64,000 nt of DNA from UBA4246 sp045113695 (GTDB lineage Bacteria; Bacillota; Clostridia; Christensenellales; Aristaeellaceae): NCBI GenBank assembly GCA_045113695.1, contig JBGUJG010000009.1, positions 24,717-88,716 of the forward strand, given 5' to 3'. Shown piece by piece: positions 33,177-42,956 of the stretch; the stretch's first letter is position 1; each line of letters begins with the position of its first letter. A program made the translations under genes and the position numbers. Under the pieces are notes generated by a model. It saw only the letters and a list, made by a program, of their open reading frames with translations, was not told the origin of the DNA and searched no databases.

Positions 33177-36100
33177 TTGTCCGAACATCAACCGACTTAT
33201 ATGACCCTGGACGGCAACGAAGCCGCGGCATACGTCGCCTACGCTTTCACGGAAATCGCCGCCATCTATCCCATCACCCCCTCTTCCCCGATGGCGGGCA
33301 AGACTGATCTCTGGTCCGCGAAGGGAAGAAAGAACCTCTTCGGGCAGACCGTCCGTCTGGTGGAAATGCAGGCGGAATCCGGCGCGATCGCCGCGGTGCA
33401 CGGTGCCCTGCAGACCGGCGCGCTGGCTACCTCGTTTACCTCCTCTCAGGGCCTGATGCTGATGATCCCGGTGCTGCACCGGATCGCCGGCGAGCGCCTG
33501 CCGGGCGTGCTGCACGTGGCGGCCCGCACGGTCGGGGCCCACGCCCTGTCCATTTTCGGCGATCATTCCGACGTGATGAGTTGCCGGAACACCGGCTTTG
33601 CCATGCTCGCCAGCGGCAGCGTCCAGGAGGTCATGGACCTGGCCGGCGCCGCGCATGCCGCCGCCCTGAAAGCCAGGATTCCCTTCATGCATTTCTTTGA
33701 CGGCTTCCGCACCAGCCATGAGATCGACAAAGTGGAAGCGGTCAGTTACGATGATCTGCGCACCCTGGTCGACTGGGACGCGCTGAACGCCTTCCGGGCA
33801 CAGGCGCTGAACCCCGAGCACCCGATGGTCCGCGCCACCGTGCAGAATCCGGATATTTTCTTCCAGATCCGCGAAGCAAGCAACACCGACTATGACGCCC
33901 TGCCGGACACCGTCGAAGATATCCTGTCCCGGATCAGCGCAATGACCGGGCGGGAATACCACTGCTTCAACTATTACGGTGCGCCGGACGCCGAACGGGT
34001 CGTCGTGGCGATGGGGTCCGTTTCCGGATGCGCGGAGGAAGTGGTCGATGCCCTGAATGCCGCCGGCGAAAAGGTGGGCTTTGTCCAGGTGCACCTCTTC
34101 CGGCCGTTCGATGTCCGGCGTTTCTGCGATGCCCTGCCGCCCACGGTCCGGGCCGTCGCGGTGCTCGACCGCACGAAGGAACCCGGCAGCGCCGGGGAAC
34201 CGCTGTACCAGGACGTCTGCACCGCCCTGCGCGGCCGGGCGGACGTCACCGTGGTCGGCGGACGGTACGGCCTGTCCAGCAAGGACACAACCCCCGGACA
34301 GATCGCCGCGGCATTCCGGAACCTGAAGGCGGACAGACCGCTGAACAGCTTTACCCTCGGCATCACGGACGATGTGACCCACCTCTCCCTCCCGGACGCC
34401 GATGTGCCTCAAAGCGGCGCCGCCGGCGGCGTCATCAGCTGCAAGTTCTGGGGCCTGGGCGGAGACGGCACCGTCGGGGCCAACAAGAACACGGTCGAGA
34501 TCATCAACAGCCATACGGCCGGGTTCGCCCAGGCGTATTTTGAGTATGACGCCAAAAAGAGCTTCGGGGTGACCAAGAGCCACCTGCGCTTCGGAAGCGC
34601 GCCGATCCGTTCTTCCTATTATGTCAAATCGGCCGATTTTATCGCCTGCCACAATCCGACCTATATCGAGCGCTATGACATCGTGACGGAGCTCAAGCAG
34701 GGCGGCGTATTCCTGCTGAACTGCCCCTGGAGCGATGAAGAGCTGGAGCGCCGCCTGCCGGCCAAAGCGAAAAGGGAACTGGCCCAAAAGGGCATCCGCT
34801 TTTACGTGATCGACGCCGGCCGCGCCGCGGCTGAGCTGGGCCTGGGTAGCCACACCAACACCGTGCTCCAGGCGGCCTTCTTCCACCTGATGCCCGTCAT
34901 TCCCGAAGCGGAGGCCATCGGCTATATGAAGGACGCCGCCGCCAGGACCTATTTTGCCAAAGGGGAAGAGGTCGTTCAGAAGAATCTGGCGGCCATCGAC
35001 GCCGGCGTCCGTTCCGTCCGTCAGGTCAGCATCCCGGAACGCTGGAAAAACGCTGCCGATGCCCCTGCCCCAAAGCGCGATGTGCCGGCCGTCGTCACCG
35101 ACATCCTCGAACCGCTGAACGCCCAGAAAGGCGACGAGCTGCCGGTCAGCCGTCTGCTCAAATACAAGGACGGCGTGATGGACATGGGGCTGACCGCCTA
35201 TGAAAAGCGCGGCATCGCCGTCCGCGTGCCGGTGTGGGACGCCGAAAAATGCATTCAGTGCAACCGCTGCAGCTATGTCTGCCCGCACGCGGTCATCCGT
35301 CCTTATCTGCTGACCCAAGCGGAAGCGGCGGCCGCCCCCGAAACGCTCCGCCGGGTCCCCGCCAAAGGAAAGCAGGCCGAAGGCCTGTGGTTCACCATGC
35401 AGGTCAGCGCCCTGGACTGCACCGGCTGCGGCAGCTGCGAAAACGTATGCCCTGCCAGGGAAAAGGCGCTGACGATGGTGCCGGCGGCCCAGGCCACGGA
35501 TACTTTGGACGCCTGGAACTACGCCCTGAACCTGCCGGACAAGGAAGACCGCTTCGATCCGTATACGGTCAAAGGCAGCCAGTTCAGAAGGCCCCTGCTG
35601 GAATTCTCCGCCGCCTGCGCAGGCTGCGGGGAAACCCCGTACGCCAAGCTTCTGACCCAGCTGTACGGCGACCGGGTGTACTGGGCGAACGCCACCGGCT
35701 GTTCCCAGGCCTGGGGCTCCGCCATGCCCGGCATCCCCTATACGGTCAACCGGCAGGGCCGGGGGCCTGCCTGGTCCAATTCCCTGTTTGAAAACAACGC
35801 CGAGTTCAGCCTCGGCATGGCCCTGTCCGTCCGCCAGCAGCGGGAAGCCGTGCGGGAGATGGTAAAGGCCGCCCGCGAACGCGCTCAGGCACCGGAGCTT
35901 GCCGCCGCCATGGACGACTGGCTGAATGGGTTTGACGATTTCGACCGTTCCCCCGCCCTGAGCAGGCGGCTGATCCAGACGCTCACCGCCCATCCTTCCG
36001 CCGACTCGGAGGCCATCCTGCGCCGCCGGGATCAGCTGGTCAAAAAGACCTTCTGGATGTACGGCGGAGACGGCTGGGCCTATGACATCGGTTTCGGCGG

Positions 36101-36689
36101 GCTGGACCACGTGGTCGCCAGCGGAGAGAACGTCAACGTCCTGGTGGTTGACACGGAGGTTTACTCCAACACCGGCGGTCAGTCTTCGAAGGCAACGCCG
36201 ATCGGCGCGGTGGCGCAGTTCGCCGCCTCCGGCAAGCGAACCCCCAAGAAAGACCTCGGCTCCATCCTGATGACCTACGGCCGGGTCTACGTCGCCCAGG
36301 TGGCGATGGGCGCGGACTTTAACCAGCTGCTCACGGCCATCCGGGAGGCGCAGGAATTCGACGGCCCGAGCGTGATCATCGCCTATGCGCCGTGCCAGGA
36401 GCACGGCCTGCGCTGCGGGGCTGCCAAAGTGCAGGACGAAATGAAAAAGGCCGTCGACGCCGGATACTGGTTCCTGTACCGGTATCATCCGGACCAGACG
36501 CCCCGCTTCCACCTTGATTCCAAAGAACCTGCCCTCGCCTATGAGGACTTCCTGGACGGCGAGGTACGCTACAGCGCGCTCCGCCGCACCTTCCCGGACA
36601 ACGCCAGCGGGCTGTTCGCCCAGGGCGCGGAGCTGGCCCGGGAACGGTATGAAAAATACCGCCGGATGGCGGAAAACGGAGTGCTTTAA
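33177..36689 (+). CDS. nifJ: Pyruvate:ferredoxin (flavodoxin) oxidoreductase, single-chain
   Basis: A 1170-residue PFOR converting pyruvate and CoA to acetyl-CoA, CO2 and reduced ferredoxin. The start is TTG at 33177 with AGGAGG 9 bp upstream. Domain order is canonical: N-terminal TPP/pyrimidine-binding domain (IYPITPSSPMA), domain II, the gamma domain, a two-cluster ferredoxin domain with CIQCNRCSYVCPH and CTGCGSCENVCPA (~695-760), and the C-terminal TPP domain with CAGCGETPYAKL, GDGWAYDIGFGGLDH and NTGGQSSKATP. Length is normal. It marks strictly anaerobic metabolism and supplies acetyl-CoA usable by the citrate-synthase-like enzyme in this window. Confidence 0.97.
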   Translation: MSEHQPTYMTLDGNEAAAYVAYAFTEIAAIYPITPSSPMAGKTDLWSAKGRKNLFGQTVRLVEMQAESGAIAAVHGALQTGALATSFTSSQGLMLMIPVLHRIAGERLPGVLHVAARTVGAHALSIFGDHSDVMSCRNTGFAMLASGSVQEVMDLAGAAHAAALKARIPFMHFFDGFRTSHEIDKVEAVSYDDLRTLVDWDALNAFRAQALNPEHPMVRATVQNPDIFFQIREASNTDYDALPDTVEDILSRISAMTGREYHCFNYYGAPDAERVVVAMGSVSGCAEEVVDALNAAGEKVGFVQVHLFRPFDVRRFCDALPPTVRAVAVLDRTKEPGSAGEPLYQDVCTALRGRADVTVVGGRYGLSSKDTTPGQIAAAFRNLKADRPLNSFTLGITDDVTHLSLPDADVPQSGAAGGVISCKFWGLGGDGTVGANKNTVEIINSHTAGFAQAYFEYDAKKSFGVTKSHLRFGSAPIRSSYYVKSADFIACHNPTYIERYDIVTELKQGGVFLLNCPWSDEELERRLPAKAKRELAQKGIRFYVIDAGRAAAELGLGSHTNTVLQAAFFHLMPVIPEAEAIGYMKDAAARTYFAKGEEVVQKNLAAIDAGVRSVRQVSIPERWKNAADAPAPKRDVPAVVTDILEPLNAQKGDELPVSRLLKYKDGVMDMGLTAYEKRGIAVRVPVWDAEKCIQCNRCSYVCPHAVIRPYLLTQAEAAAAPETLRRVPAKGKQAEGLWFTMQVSALDCTGCGSCENVCPAREKALTMVPAAQATDTLDAWNYALNLPDKEDRFDPYTVKGSQFRRPLLEFSAACAGCGETPYAKLLTQLYGDRVYWANATGCSQAWGSAMPGIPYTVNRQGRGPAWSNSLFENNAEFSLGMALSVRQQREAVREMVKAARERAQAPELAAAMDDWLNGFDDFDRSPALSRRLIQTLTAHPSADSEAILRRRDQLVKKTFWMYGGDGWAYDIGFGGLDHVVASGENVNVLVVDTEVYSNTGGQSSKATPIGAVAQFAASGKRTPKKDLGSILMTYGRVYVAQVAMGADFNQLLTAIREAQEFDGPSVIIAYAPCQEHGLRCGAAKVQDEMKKAVDAGYWFLYRYHPDQTPRFHLDSKEPALAYEDFLDGEVRYSALRRTFPDNASGLFAQGAELARERYEKYRRMAENGVL

Positions 36690-36769
36690 CCGGCGCCCGG
36701 CCTCAGGGCGGGATCTCTCTCCTGCCCGGAGCACACCCACAGCGGCCTGTAAATCCAGATCTTTGTATA

Positions 36770-36804
36770 AAGGATGTCCGGCGGTTCCGCCGGGCGTCCT
36801 TTTT
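36770..36804 (+). terminator. Terminator after the pyruvate:ferredoxin oxidoreductase gene
   Basis: An imperfect stem, AAGGATGTCCGGCGG against CCGCCGGGCGTCCTT, followed by T residues to 36804. Confidence 0.85.
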
Positions 36805-36894
36805 GATGGATCATGATCTTTTATTACTGATGCATCAATTCAAAATGCTGCTGAGCGCGCTTTTCTCCTGTCCGGGCAAACCGACGGAAATTCA

Positions 36895-36923
36895 TTGACG
36901 GCAGGTCAAAACCGTGCTATGAT
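36895..36923 (+). promoter_or_regulatory. Predicted promoter of the PfkB kinase gene
   Basis: TTGACG (36895-36900), 17-bp spacer and TATGAT (36918-36923). Confidence 0.7.
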
Positions 36924-36996
36924 ATGCGAAAAGGAAACAGCGGAAAGGCCGCTTTCCCGCACCAGCAGCGACCCACAGAACAGGAGGAGCCGTTCC

Positions 36997-37932
36997 ATGA
37001 TCACCACCATCACGCTGAACCCCTGTATCGACAAGACGGTTCACGTCGCCAGCCTGATCCGGGGTGGCACCAGCCTGATCACGGAAAGCCGCCGGGACAT
37101 CGGCGGCCGGGGCATCAACGTCTGCGTGACGCTGCAGAACCTGGGGGTCAGCACGGTTGCCCTCTGCCTGGCGCCCCGGGAAAACAAGGAAGAATTAAAG
37201 CGCCTGCTGGACGAGCTGAACGTTCCCTGCGTGCCGGTTACCGTCCCCGGCAGGCTCCGCGAAAACCTGAAAATCTATGACGACTTCAGCGGGGAGCTGA
37301 CCGAAGTGAATGAAAGCGGCAGCCCGGTTTCGGAGGAAGCGCTGACCAATTTCCTGAGCTTCGTTTCCAGCGCCCTGCCCAAGACGAGCGTGCTGGTCGT
37401 CGGCGGCAGCGTTCCGCCCGGGACCCCGAAAGATATCTACGCCCGGGTCATCCGCATAGCCCAGGGCAGGAATGTGCCGACGGTGCTGGACGCCTCCGGC
37501 GAGCTGCTGAAAGAGGGTCTGACCGCCCATCCGACCCTGATCAAGCCCAACCGGGAGGATATGGAGCAGCTCTGCGGCAGACGGATCGATTCCGTCCAAA
37601 CCGCACAGGAGGAAGCGCAGAAGCTCGTCCGGGACAGCGGCATCCACGCGGTCTGCCTGTCGCTGGACGAGGACGGGGCGGTTTACGCCAACCGCGAAGG
37701 CGTCTGGTATTCCCGCGGCGTGCCGATCCAGGTGCGCGGCCAGCAGGGCGCGGGCGACGCGATGGTCGCCGGCCTGTGCGACGCGTTCATCACCGGGAAA
37801 ACGCCGGACCAGGTGCTGGCCTCCGGCATCGCCGCCGCGGAGGGCTCCCTGCTGCGGGAAGGCACACTGCTGTGCACGAAGGAGCAGTATGATATCCTCC
37901 TCCCCCGCATCCGGGTGGAGAGGCTGGCATAA
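36997..37932 (+). CDS. PfkB family hexose kinase (1-phosphofructokinase/tagatose-6-phosphate kinase group)
   Basis: The start MITTITLNPCIDKTV at 36997 follows AGGAGGA by 8-9 bp and lies after the promoter; upstream open frame is not coding. The 311-residue protein has the N-terminal GGRGINVCVTLQNLG motif of the LacC/FruK subgroup, VVGGSVPPGTP, KPNREDMEQLCG, and the C-terminal ATP/catalytic motif GQQGAGDAMVAGL with the catalytic Asp. It phosphorylates a sugar phosphate, most likely fructose-1-phosphate or tagatose-6-phosphate. No PTS genes are nearby, so the substrate remains open. It is monocistronic. Confidence 0.88.
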   Translation: MITTITLNPCIDKTVHVASLIRGGTSLITESRRDIGGRGINVCVTLQNLGVSTVALCLAPRENKEELKRLLDELNVPCVPVTVPGRLRENLKIYDDFSGELTEVNESGSPVSEEALTNFLSFVSSALPKTSVLVVGGSVPPGTPKDIYARVIRIAQGRNVPTVLDASGELLKEGLTAHPTLIKPNREDMEQLCGRRIDSVQTAQEEAQKLVRDSGIHAVCLSLDEDGAVYANREGVWYSRGVPIQVRGQQGAGDAMVAGLCDAFITGKTPDQVLASGIAAAEGSLLREGTLLCTKEQYDILLPRIRVERLA

Positions 37933-37948
37933 ACGCCGAAAACAACGG

Positions 37949-37976
37949 GGCTGCCGCGGGATAACCTGCGGCAGCC
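37949..37976 (+). terminator. Hairpin after the kinase gene
   Basis: GGCTGCCGC and GCGGCAGCC form a 9-bp stem with a 10-nt loop, followed by only a short T-rich stretch. A weak terminator or processing hairpin. Confidence 0.6.
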
Positions 37977-38011
37977 TCATTATTCATCACGGAAAGGAGG
38001 AGGACGGTTTT

Positions 38012-38386
38012 TTGTCCGTCCATGCCTGTATGCGATTTCGTCCTTTCAAACTGAAAGCTCTGCTCCCCTATCTCTCCATTGCCATAATCTATCCGGTCAT
38101 TTCCCTGATCACAGCGGATCAGAAGCTGCTCAAGTTCATCGACGCGATGACGATCACCGGCGCCGTTTTTCTGATCCTGGGCATCATCGGGAACCTCACC
38201 CGCCACGGGGATTTCGACATCACGGAATACGTCGCCAGACGCAGCCTGCGGCGCGGCGGGATGAAGTCTTTTTCCGCCTTCCGGGAAGATAAGGAAGAAA
38301 AAAGAAAGGACAGCGCGAACTATCCTTTCCTGACCGGTCTGATATTGCTGGCAGTTTCCGCAGTGATGTCTGTGCTGTTTTATTAA
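38012..38386 (+). CDS. Small membrane protein, DUF3899-like
   Basis: A TTG at 38012 with GGAGGAGG 8 bp upstream gives 124 residues; an in-frame ATG at 38030 gives MRFRPFKLKAL and 118 residues. Three hydrophobic helices are visible: LLPYLSIAIIYPVISLI, ITGAVFLILGIIGNL and a C-terminal FLTGLILLAVSAVMSVLFY. A basic loop with many Arg and Lys lies before the last helix. The helix layout suits the DUF3899 family of unknown function. The stop overlaps the end of the convergent oppF by 4 bp. Confidence 0.7.
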   Translation: MSVHACMRFRPFKLKALLPYLSIAIIYPVISLITADQKLLKFIDAMTITGAVFLILGIIGNLTRHGDFDITEYVARRSLRRGGMKSFSAFREDKEEKRKDSANYPFLTGLILLAVSAVMSVLFY

Positions 38387-39330
38387 GAGCGGACCTGCTT
38401 CAGGTATTCGGCGCCCTGTTCGGGCGTACAGTAGACAAAGTGCCCCGGCATCAGTTCCCGCAGGGTATAATCCGGGCCGGTCTTTTCTTCCGTGGTCTCG
38501 GTATAAACGATCGGCTCCCGCTGCTTTTCGATGATCGGATCCGGCATCGGGACCGCGCTGAGCAGGGAGACGGTGTACGGATGCATCGGGTGGGCAAACA
38601 GGTCTTCCGTCTCGGCGATCTCGACGATTCGGCCCAGATGGATGACGGCGATACGGTCCGCGATGAAGCGCACTACGGACAGGTCATGGGCGATGAACAG
38701 GTAGGTCAGAGCTTTTTCGTTCTTGAGCTTGTTCATCAGGTTCAGCACCTGCGCGCGGATGGAAACGTCCAGGGCGGAAATCGGCTCGTCCGCCACCACC
38801 AGCTTGGGCTCCATGATCAGCGCGCGGGCGATCCCGACGCGCTGGCGCTGGCCGCCGGAAAACTCGTGCGGGTACCTGGACTTGTGCTCCGGCAGCAGGC
38901 CGACCTCCTGAAGCGCGCGGTCCACCTTGGCGATCCGCTCTTCCTCGTTTTTATACAGATGGAAGTTGTACAGGCCTTCCGAGATGCAGTATTCGATGGT
39001 CGCCCGCTCATTCAGGGAAGCGGCGGGATCCTGGAAGATCATCTGGATGCTGCGGATGACGTTCATGTCTTCCTGCTTGCTGAGCCTGCCGGAAATCCGC
39101 TTGCCCTCAAACAGGATTTCGCCGGCGCTCAGCGGATTGATACGCATGATGGCGCGGCCGATGGTCGTCTTGCCGCTGCCGGACTCGCCGACCAGGGCAA
39201 AGGTCTCGCCCCGGTAGATATCGAAGGAAGCGTCCTGCACTGCCTTGAACTTCTGTTTTCCGCCGACGTCGAAGGATATTTCCACATTTTTAAGGCTCAG
39301 CAATGCTTCCCGCTCAGTCTGTCCGGACAT
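38383..39330 (-). CDS. oppF: Oligopeptide ABC transporter ATP-binding protein OppF
   Basis: A 315-residue peptide-family ABC ATPase: Walker A GESGSGKTTIGRAI, Q-loop IFQDPAASLN, signature FSGGQRQRVGIARAL, Walker B VVADEPISALD. The C-terminal oligopeptide-transporter extension (HPMHPYTVSLLSAVPMPDP) is typical of OppF/DppF. It is the last gene of the opp operon and overlaps the end of oppD by 17 bp. Confidence 0.93.
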   Translation of the reverse strand: MSGQTEREALLSLKNVEISFDVGGKQKFKAVQDASFDIYRGETFALVGESGSGKTTIGRAIMRINPLSAGEILFEGKRISGRLSKQEDMNVIRSIQMIFQDPAASLNERATIEYCISEGLYNFHLYKNEEERIAKVDRALQEVGLLPEHKSRYPHEFSGGQRQRVGIARALIMEPKLVVADEPISALDVSIRAQVLNLMNKLKNEKALTYLFIAHDLSVVRFIADRIAVIHLGRIVEIAETEDLFAHPMHPYTVSLLSAVPMPDPIIEKQREPIVYTETTEEKTGPDYTLRELMPGHFVYCTPEQGAEYLKQVRS

Positions 39331-40399
39331 GGAAAGCCCCTCCTTTCGCGGTCATCCTGACGATTTTTTCGTGCAGGTTCTGAATCACGGCCGGTTTCTC
39401 GGTCTTCGGCGCCCGCGGGTCCAGCAGCCACGTCTTGGCGAAATGCGTGGGGCTGACCTGGAAGAACGGGGGCTCTTTCACAAAATCGATCTTCAGCGCG
39501 TGCGGATTGCGGGGGGCGAAGGCGTCCCCCTTGATTTCGTTGTACAGGGACGGCGGCGTGCCGGTGATATAGTACAGGTCCTGCCCTTTTTCGCTCAGCT
39601 GCGGCAGGGCGGACAGAAGCGCCCAGGTATAGGGATGCTGCGGGTCGTAGAAGATCTCGTTGACCGTGCCGTACTCGATGATCTGGCCGCCGTACATGAC
39701 GCCCACGCGGTCCGCCACGTTGGCGACGACGCCCAGGTCGTGGGTGATATACAGGGTGGTAAATCCAAGCTCTTTCTGAAGGCTCCGGATCAGGGCGATG
39801 ATCTGAGCCTGGATCGTCACGTCCAGGGCGGTGGTCGGCTCATCGCAGATCAGGATCTCCGGATGGCAAGCCAGGGCGATCGCGATGACGATACGCTGCC
39901 GCATGCCGCCGGAATACTGGAACGGATACTCGTCAAAGCGGTTCCTCGCGTTGGGGATCCCGACGCGTTCCATCATCTGGATGGCCTGTTCCTTGGCTTC
40001 CCCTTTGGAGACGCCCTGGTGCTTTTCGATCACCTCGGTGATCTGGGAGCCGATGGTCCGGATCGGGTTCAGGGAGGTCATCGGGTCCTGAAAGATCGTG
40101 GAGATTTTCGCGCCGCGGATTCCTTCCCAGTCCTTGTCGGTTTTGAGCTTGGTCAGATCCTTGCCGTGAAACATGACGGAGCCTTTGGTGATCATGCCGT
40201 TGGTTTCGAGCATGCCGGTGAATGTCTTGGTAAAAACGGATTTGCCCGAGCCGCTCTCGCCGACGATGGCAAAGGTCTCCCCGTCATACAGGTCCAGGGA
40301 AACGCCGCGGATGGCCGTCAGGTATTTCTCACGGACGCGGAACTTGACCTCGATATCCTTGGCGGAGAGAACGACTTTTCTTTCTTCAGACATCTGCAT
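39314..40399 (-). CDS. oppD: Oligopeptide ABC transporter ATP-binding protein OppD
   Basis: A 361-residue ABC ATPase with Walker A GESGSGKSVFTKTF, Q-loop IFQDPMTSLNP, signature YSGGMRQRIVIAIAL and Walker B ICDEPTTALD. The C-terminal YDPQHPYTWALLSALPQL motif and the following extension mark the OppD group. It pairs with OppF as a heterodimeric motor. Gap to oppC is 7 bp. Confidence 0.93.
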   Translation of the reverse strand: MQMSEERKVVLSAKDIEVKFRVREKYLTAIRGVSLDLYDGETFAIVGESGSGKSVFTKTFTGMLETNGMITKGSVMFHGKDLTKLKTDKDWEGIRGAKISTIFQDPMTSLNPIRTIGSQITEVIEKHQGVSKGEAKEQAIQMMERVGIPNARNRFDEYPFQYSGGMRQRIVIAIALACHPEILICDEPTTALDVTIQAQIIALIRSLQKELGFTTLYITHDLGVVANVADRVGVMYGGQIIEYGTVNEIFYDPQHPYTWALLSALPQLSEKGQDLYYITGTPPSLYNEIKGDAFAPRNPHALKIDFVKEPPFFQVSPTHFAKTWLLDPRAPKTEKPAVIQNLHEKIVRMTAKGGAFHVRTD

Positions 40400-40406
40400 T
40401 CCCTCC

Positions 40407-41357
40407 TTAAATATGCGTCCGCGGATCGGCAGCGTCCGCGAGCTTCTGCCCCACGATGTACAGGGAAATGGAGATGACCGCCAGCACCCCGACCGGGATC
40501 CAGAACAGATGCGGATACCCGTTCATGTAGGAGGTATACAGCGAGATCGTCCGGCCCAGGGAGGCGTTGGTCGTGCCGAGGCCCAGGCCCATGTAGGACA
40601 GGAATACCTCGTAGGAGATCAGCGACGGGATCTGCCGGGAGACGTACGTCATGATGACGGAGATCAGGTACGGCAGGATGTTCTTGATGATCATCGTCCA
40701 GGTTTTCGTGCCCAGGCACTTGGACGCCATATTGTATTCGCGGTCGCGGATGATCATGACCTGGGTGCGGATGAAATAGGCCACGAAAATCCACTCGGTG
40801 CAGGTCATCGTAATGATCAGGGACCGCATGCCGGCGCCCAGCACGTAGGACAGGATCATCGCCAGCAGCAGGAAGGGGACGTTGGAGATGATGTTGTACA
40901 CCTCGATCATCCACTTGTCCATCTTCTTGGAAAAGCCCCACAGCGCCCCGATCGGGATGCCGATCAGCATGTTGAGCGCCGTGCAGACGAAGCTGATGAT
41001 GATGGAGTTCCTCGCCCCGGCCCAGACCGCGTCGAAAACCTCGTTGCCGACATGGTCGGTGCCGAAAATATGCTCCGCGCTGGGCTTCAGAAACTTCATC
41101 TCGGCATTGTTGATGTTGGGCGTCAGGATGGGGCTGTAGCCGGAGCTCAGCGGCTGGATCAGGGCAAACGCGATGATCAGCAGCAGCAGGACGGCAACGG
41201 CCACAGTAAATTTATTTTTGAAGAAGGTCTTCCAGACGGATTTCCAGTAGGAATATCTGGGCGCCGCGATGCGCTCTGATTCGAGCTCGTCAAAATCGGC
41301 CCGTTCAAACAGATTGTCCAGGTTTTCTTCCTGAACAGCGTTATTCTGCGTATCCAT
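40407..41357 (-). CDS. oppC: Oligopeptide ABC transporter permease OppC
   Basis: The start MDTQNNAVQEENL (41357) is 5 bp after GGGAGG; a tandem ATG at 41360 overlaps the oppB stop. The 316-residue permease has an N-terminal cytoplasmic region, TM1 (FTVAVAVLLLLIIAFALI), the OppC-N segment ending HIFGTDHVGNEVFDAV, and a five-helix BPD transporter domain with an ASKCLGTKTWTMIIKNILPYL-type EAA loop (split: ~205-225). Forms a heterodimer with OppB. Confidence 0.93.
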   Translation of the reverse strand: MDTQNNAVQEENLDNLFERADFDELESERIAAPRYSYWKSVWKTFFKNKFTVAVAVLLLLIIAFALIQPLSSGYSPILTPNINNAEMKFLKPSAEHIFGTDHVGNEVFDAVWAGARNSIIISFVCTALNMLIGIPIGALWGFSKKMDKWMIEVYNIISNVPFLLLAMILSYVLGAGMRSLIITMTCTEWIFVAYFIRTQVMIIRDREYNMASKCLGTKTWTMIIKNILPYLISVIMTYVSRQIPSLISYEVFLSYMGLGLGTTNASLGRTISLYTSYMNGYPHLFWIPVGVLAVISISLYIVGQKLADAADPRTHI

Positions 41358-42865
41358 CATGACCTCCCTGCTTTCTCGCTCAGCGAAATACGCGGATCCA
41401 CCTTCGTCAGCACGATGTCCCCCGCCAGGACGGACAGGACGGAAACGCTGGAGAAGATAAACGCCAGCGCCACGATCATGACGTTGTTGTACTGGTTGAT
41501 GGCGTTGGGAAGCATTTTGCCCATGCCGCCGACGGAATAGATCGACTCGGTGATGATCGCGCCGGTGATGCAGCCCGCCAGGGATGCGGGGATGCCCTGG
41601 GCGATCGGGATGATCGCGTTCTTGAAAATATGGTGGTTGAAAATCTCCCGCTGGTTCAGGCCCTTCGATTTGGCGAACTTCACATAGTCGGAGTTCATCT
41701 GGTCCACCACGTACCGCCTGGTCCACAGCATCAGGCTGGCAATGGAGGGAAGGGCGAGGGAGATGATCGGCAGGATCCAGCTGCGAATGTCTTCCGGCCC
41801 GTAGGTGGTGAAGACGGAGGGAAGATTGAACAGGTTGGTGCCGATATAGCGGAACAGGTAAATATAGGCCAGGGACGGCACGGCGATGATGAAAATAATG
41901 TAGACCATGCCGAGTTTGTCCGCCAGCTTGTCCTTGCGGCGGGCCATCAGCACGCCCATCGACAGGCCGATCGTATAGGCCAGGAGCATAGCCAGAATGC
42001 CCATGATGAAGGAAGTGCCGATCATGGAGGGCTGATTTCTGGCGACGTCGTAATTCGCGTAGTGATCGGTAAATTTCTTTTTGTCCATGCGGTCCAGCAC
42101 GGGCTTGTAGCGCAGGGAACCGAAATTGATGCCGGAATCCGCCTCATAGCCCGTTTCAAAGATCACATGACGTTTGACCTCGGTGCCCTGGGTCTGGAAC
42201 AGCACGCTCAGCACGTCCAAGCCCTGATAGGTCGGATAGGAGGTGCCGAAGTTCAGCTTGATGATGTTCTGGTGGATGAAGGGGAAATGGCTGTCCGTAT
42301 ACAGGAGGTATTTGTGGGTGGTGCCGCTGCCCATCAGGGCGACGCCGCCGGTAGGAGTCCGGCCGAAATACAGCTTGCGTTCCAGGTCCGGGTTGTCCGG
42401 ATCCTGTACGGACCAGGGGGTATCGATCCTGATGAGGTTGGCAAGCCACAGCCCCATGCGATTGATCACAGGGACATCCTTGTAGGCATAGTACCTGCCG
42501 GACTGAAGGAATTTTTCCACCGTGTATCCTTTGGAGGTATACAGCTCGACAAAATCCCGGCTTTCCTGGGAATCCGGCTGTACGGCGCGGCCCATTTCCT
42601 CGCTGCCCGCCTCGTACAGGGTCAGGCAGTAATCGTTGATCCGCACATAATCCAGATAGCCCAGCTTCTGCCAGGTGGAATAGACATATTCCGTTTTGTC
42701 GTCGGACTTTCCGCCGAGTTTGCGGTACGTGCTGTCCTCAAAGAAGATGTTTTCCCTCGGGACCATCGTGTAGACCATCGTAAATACGATCAGCATGATG
42801 ATCAGGATCGAGATCACCGACCGCAGCAGGCGCTTCCAGATATACCCTTTCTTCAACGGGCCCAC
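41357..42865 (-). CDS. oppB: Oligopeptide ABC transporter permease OppB, long form
   Basis: A 502-residue permease, clearly longer than the ~310 residues of classical OppB. Extra length comes from a ~200-residue extracytoplasmic region between TM1 (SVISILIIMLIVFTMVYTMV) and TM2 (IMGILAMLLAYTIGLSMGVL). The C-terminal half has the normal BPD permease with FAKSKGLNQREIFNHHIFKN as the EAA loop. Long OppB forms of this kind occur in Clostridia and may interact with the binding protein. The stop abuts oppC. An intercistronic hairpin separates it from oppA. Confidence 0.92.
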   Translation of the reverse strand: MGPLKKGYIWKRLLRSVISILIIMLIVFTMVYTMVPRENIFFEDSTYRKLGGKSDDKTEYVYSTWQKLGYLDYVRINDYCLTLYEAGSEEMGRAVQPDSQESRDFVELYTSKGYTVEKFLQSGRYYAYKDVPVINRMGLWLANLIRIDTPWSVQDPDNPDLERKLYFGRTPTGGVALMGSGTTHKYLLYTDSHFPFIHQNIIKLNFGTSYPTYQGLDVLSVLFQTQGTEVKRHVIFETGYEADSGINFGSLRYKPVLDRMDKKKFTDHYANYDVARNQPSMIGTSFIMGILAMLLAYTIGLSMGVLMARRKDKLADKLGMVYIIFIIAVPSLAYIYLFRYIGTNLFNLPSVFTTYGPEDIRSWILPIISLALPSIASLMLWTRRYVVDQMNSDYVKFAKSKGLNQREIFNHHIFKNAIIPIAQGIPASLAGCITGAIITESIYSVGGMGKMLPNAINQYNNVMIVALAFIFSSVSVLSVLAGDIVLTKVDPRISLSEKAGRS

Positions 42866-42880
42866 CCCTTATATAAGGAT

Positions 42881-42919
42881 ACGAGAGAGCCAGAAAACCG
42901 GAGCTTCTGGCTCTCTCGT
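42881..42919 (-). terminator. Intercistronic hairpin between oppA and oppB
   Basis: A 15-bp perfect stem (42881-42895 with 42905-42919; ACGAGAGAGCCAGAA) without a downstream T-run in the direction of transcription. More likely a stabiliser or partial attenuator giving excess oppA over oppBCDF than a full terminator. Confidence 0.65.
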
Positions 42920-42956
42920 TTCAGTTTTTAAAAGCCGAGTATGGTTTCAGGCAGCA

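Larger units (their letters stand above)
36690..36996 (+). other. Intergenic region: terminator then promoter
   Basis: No gene is visible in these 307 bp. They hold the terminator after the pyruvate oxidoreductase gene and the promoter of the sugar kinase gene, which has a leader of roughly 65 bases. Confidence 0.7.

Noticed and set aside
33156..36740. 1194-codon open frame antisense to the pyruvate:ferredoxin oxidoreductase gene
   Set aside because: It mirrors the codon pattern of a certain gene with intact Fe-S and TPP motifs; the antisense translation has no recognisable domain. GC-rich codon bias keeps opposite frames open.
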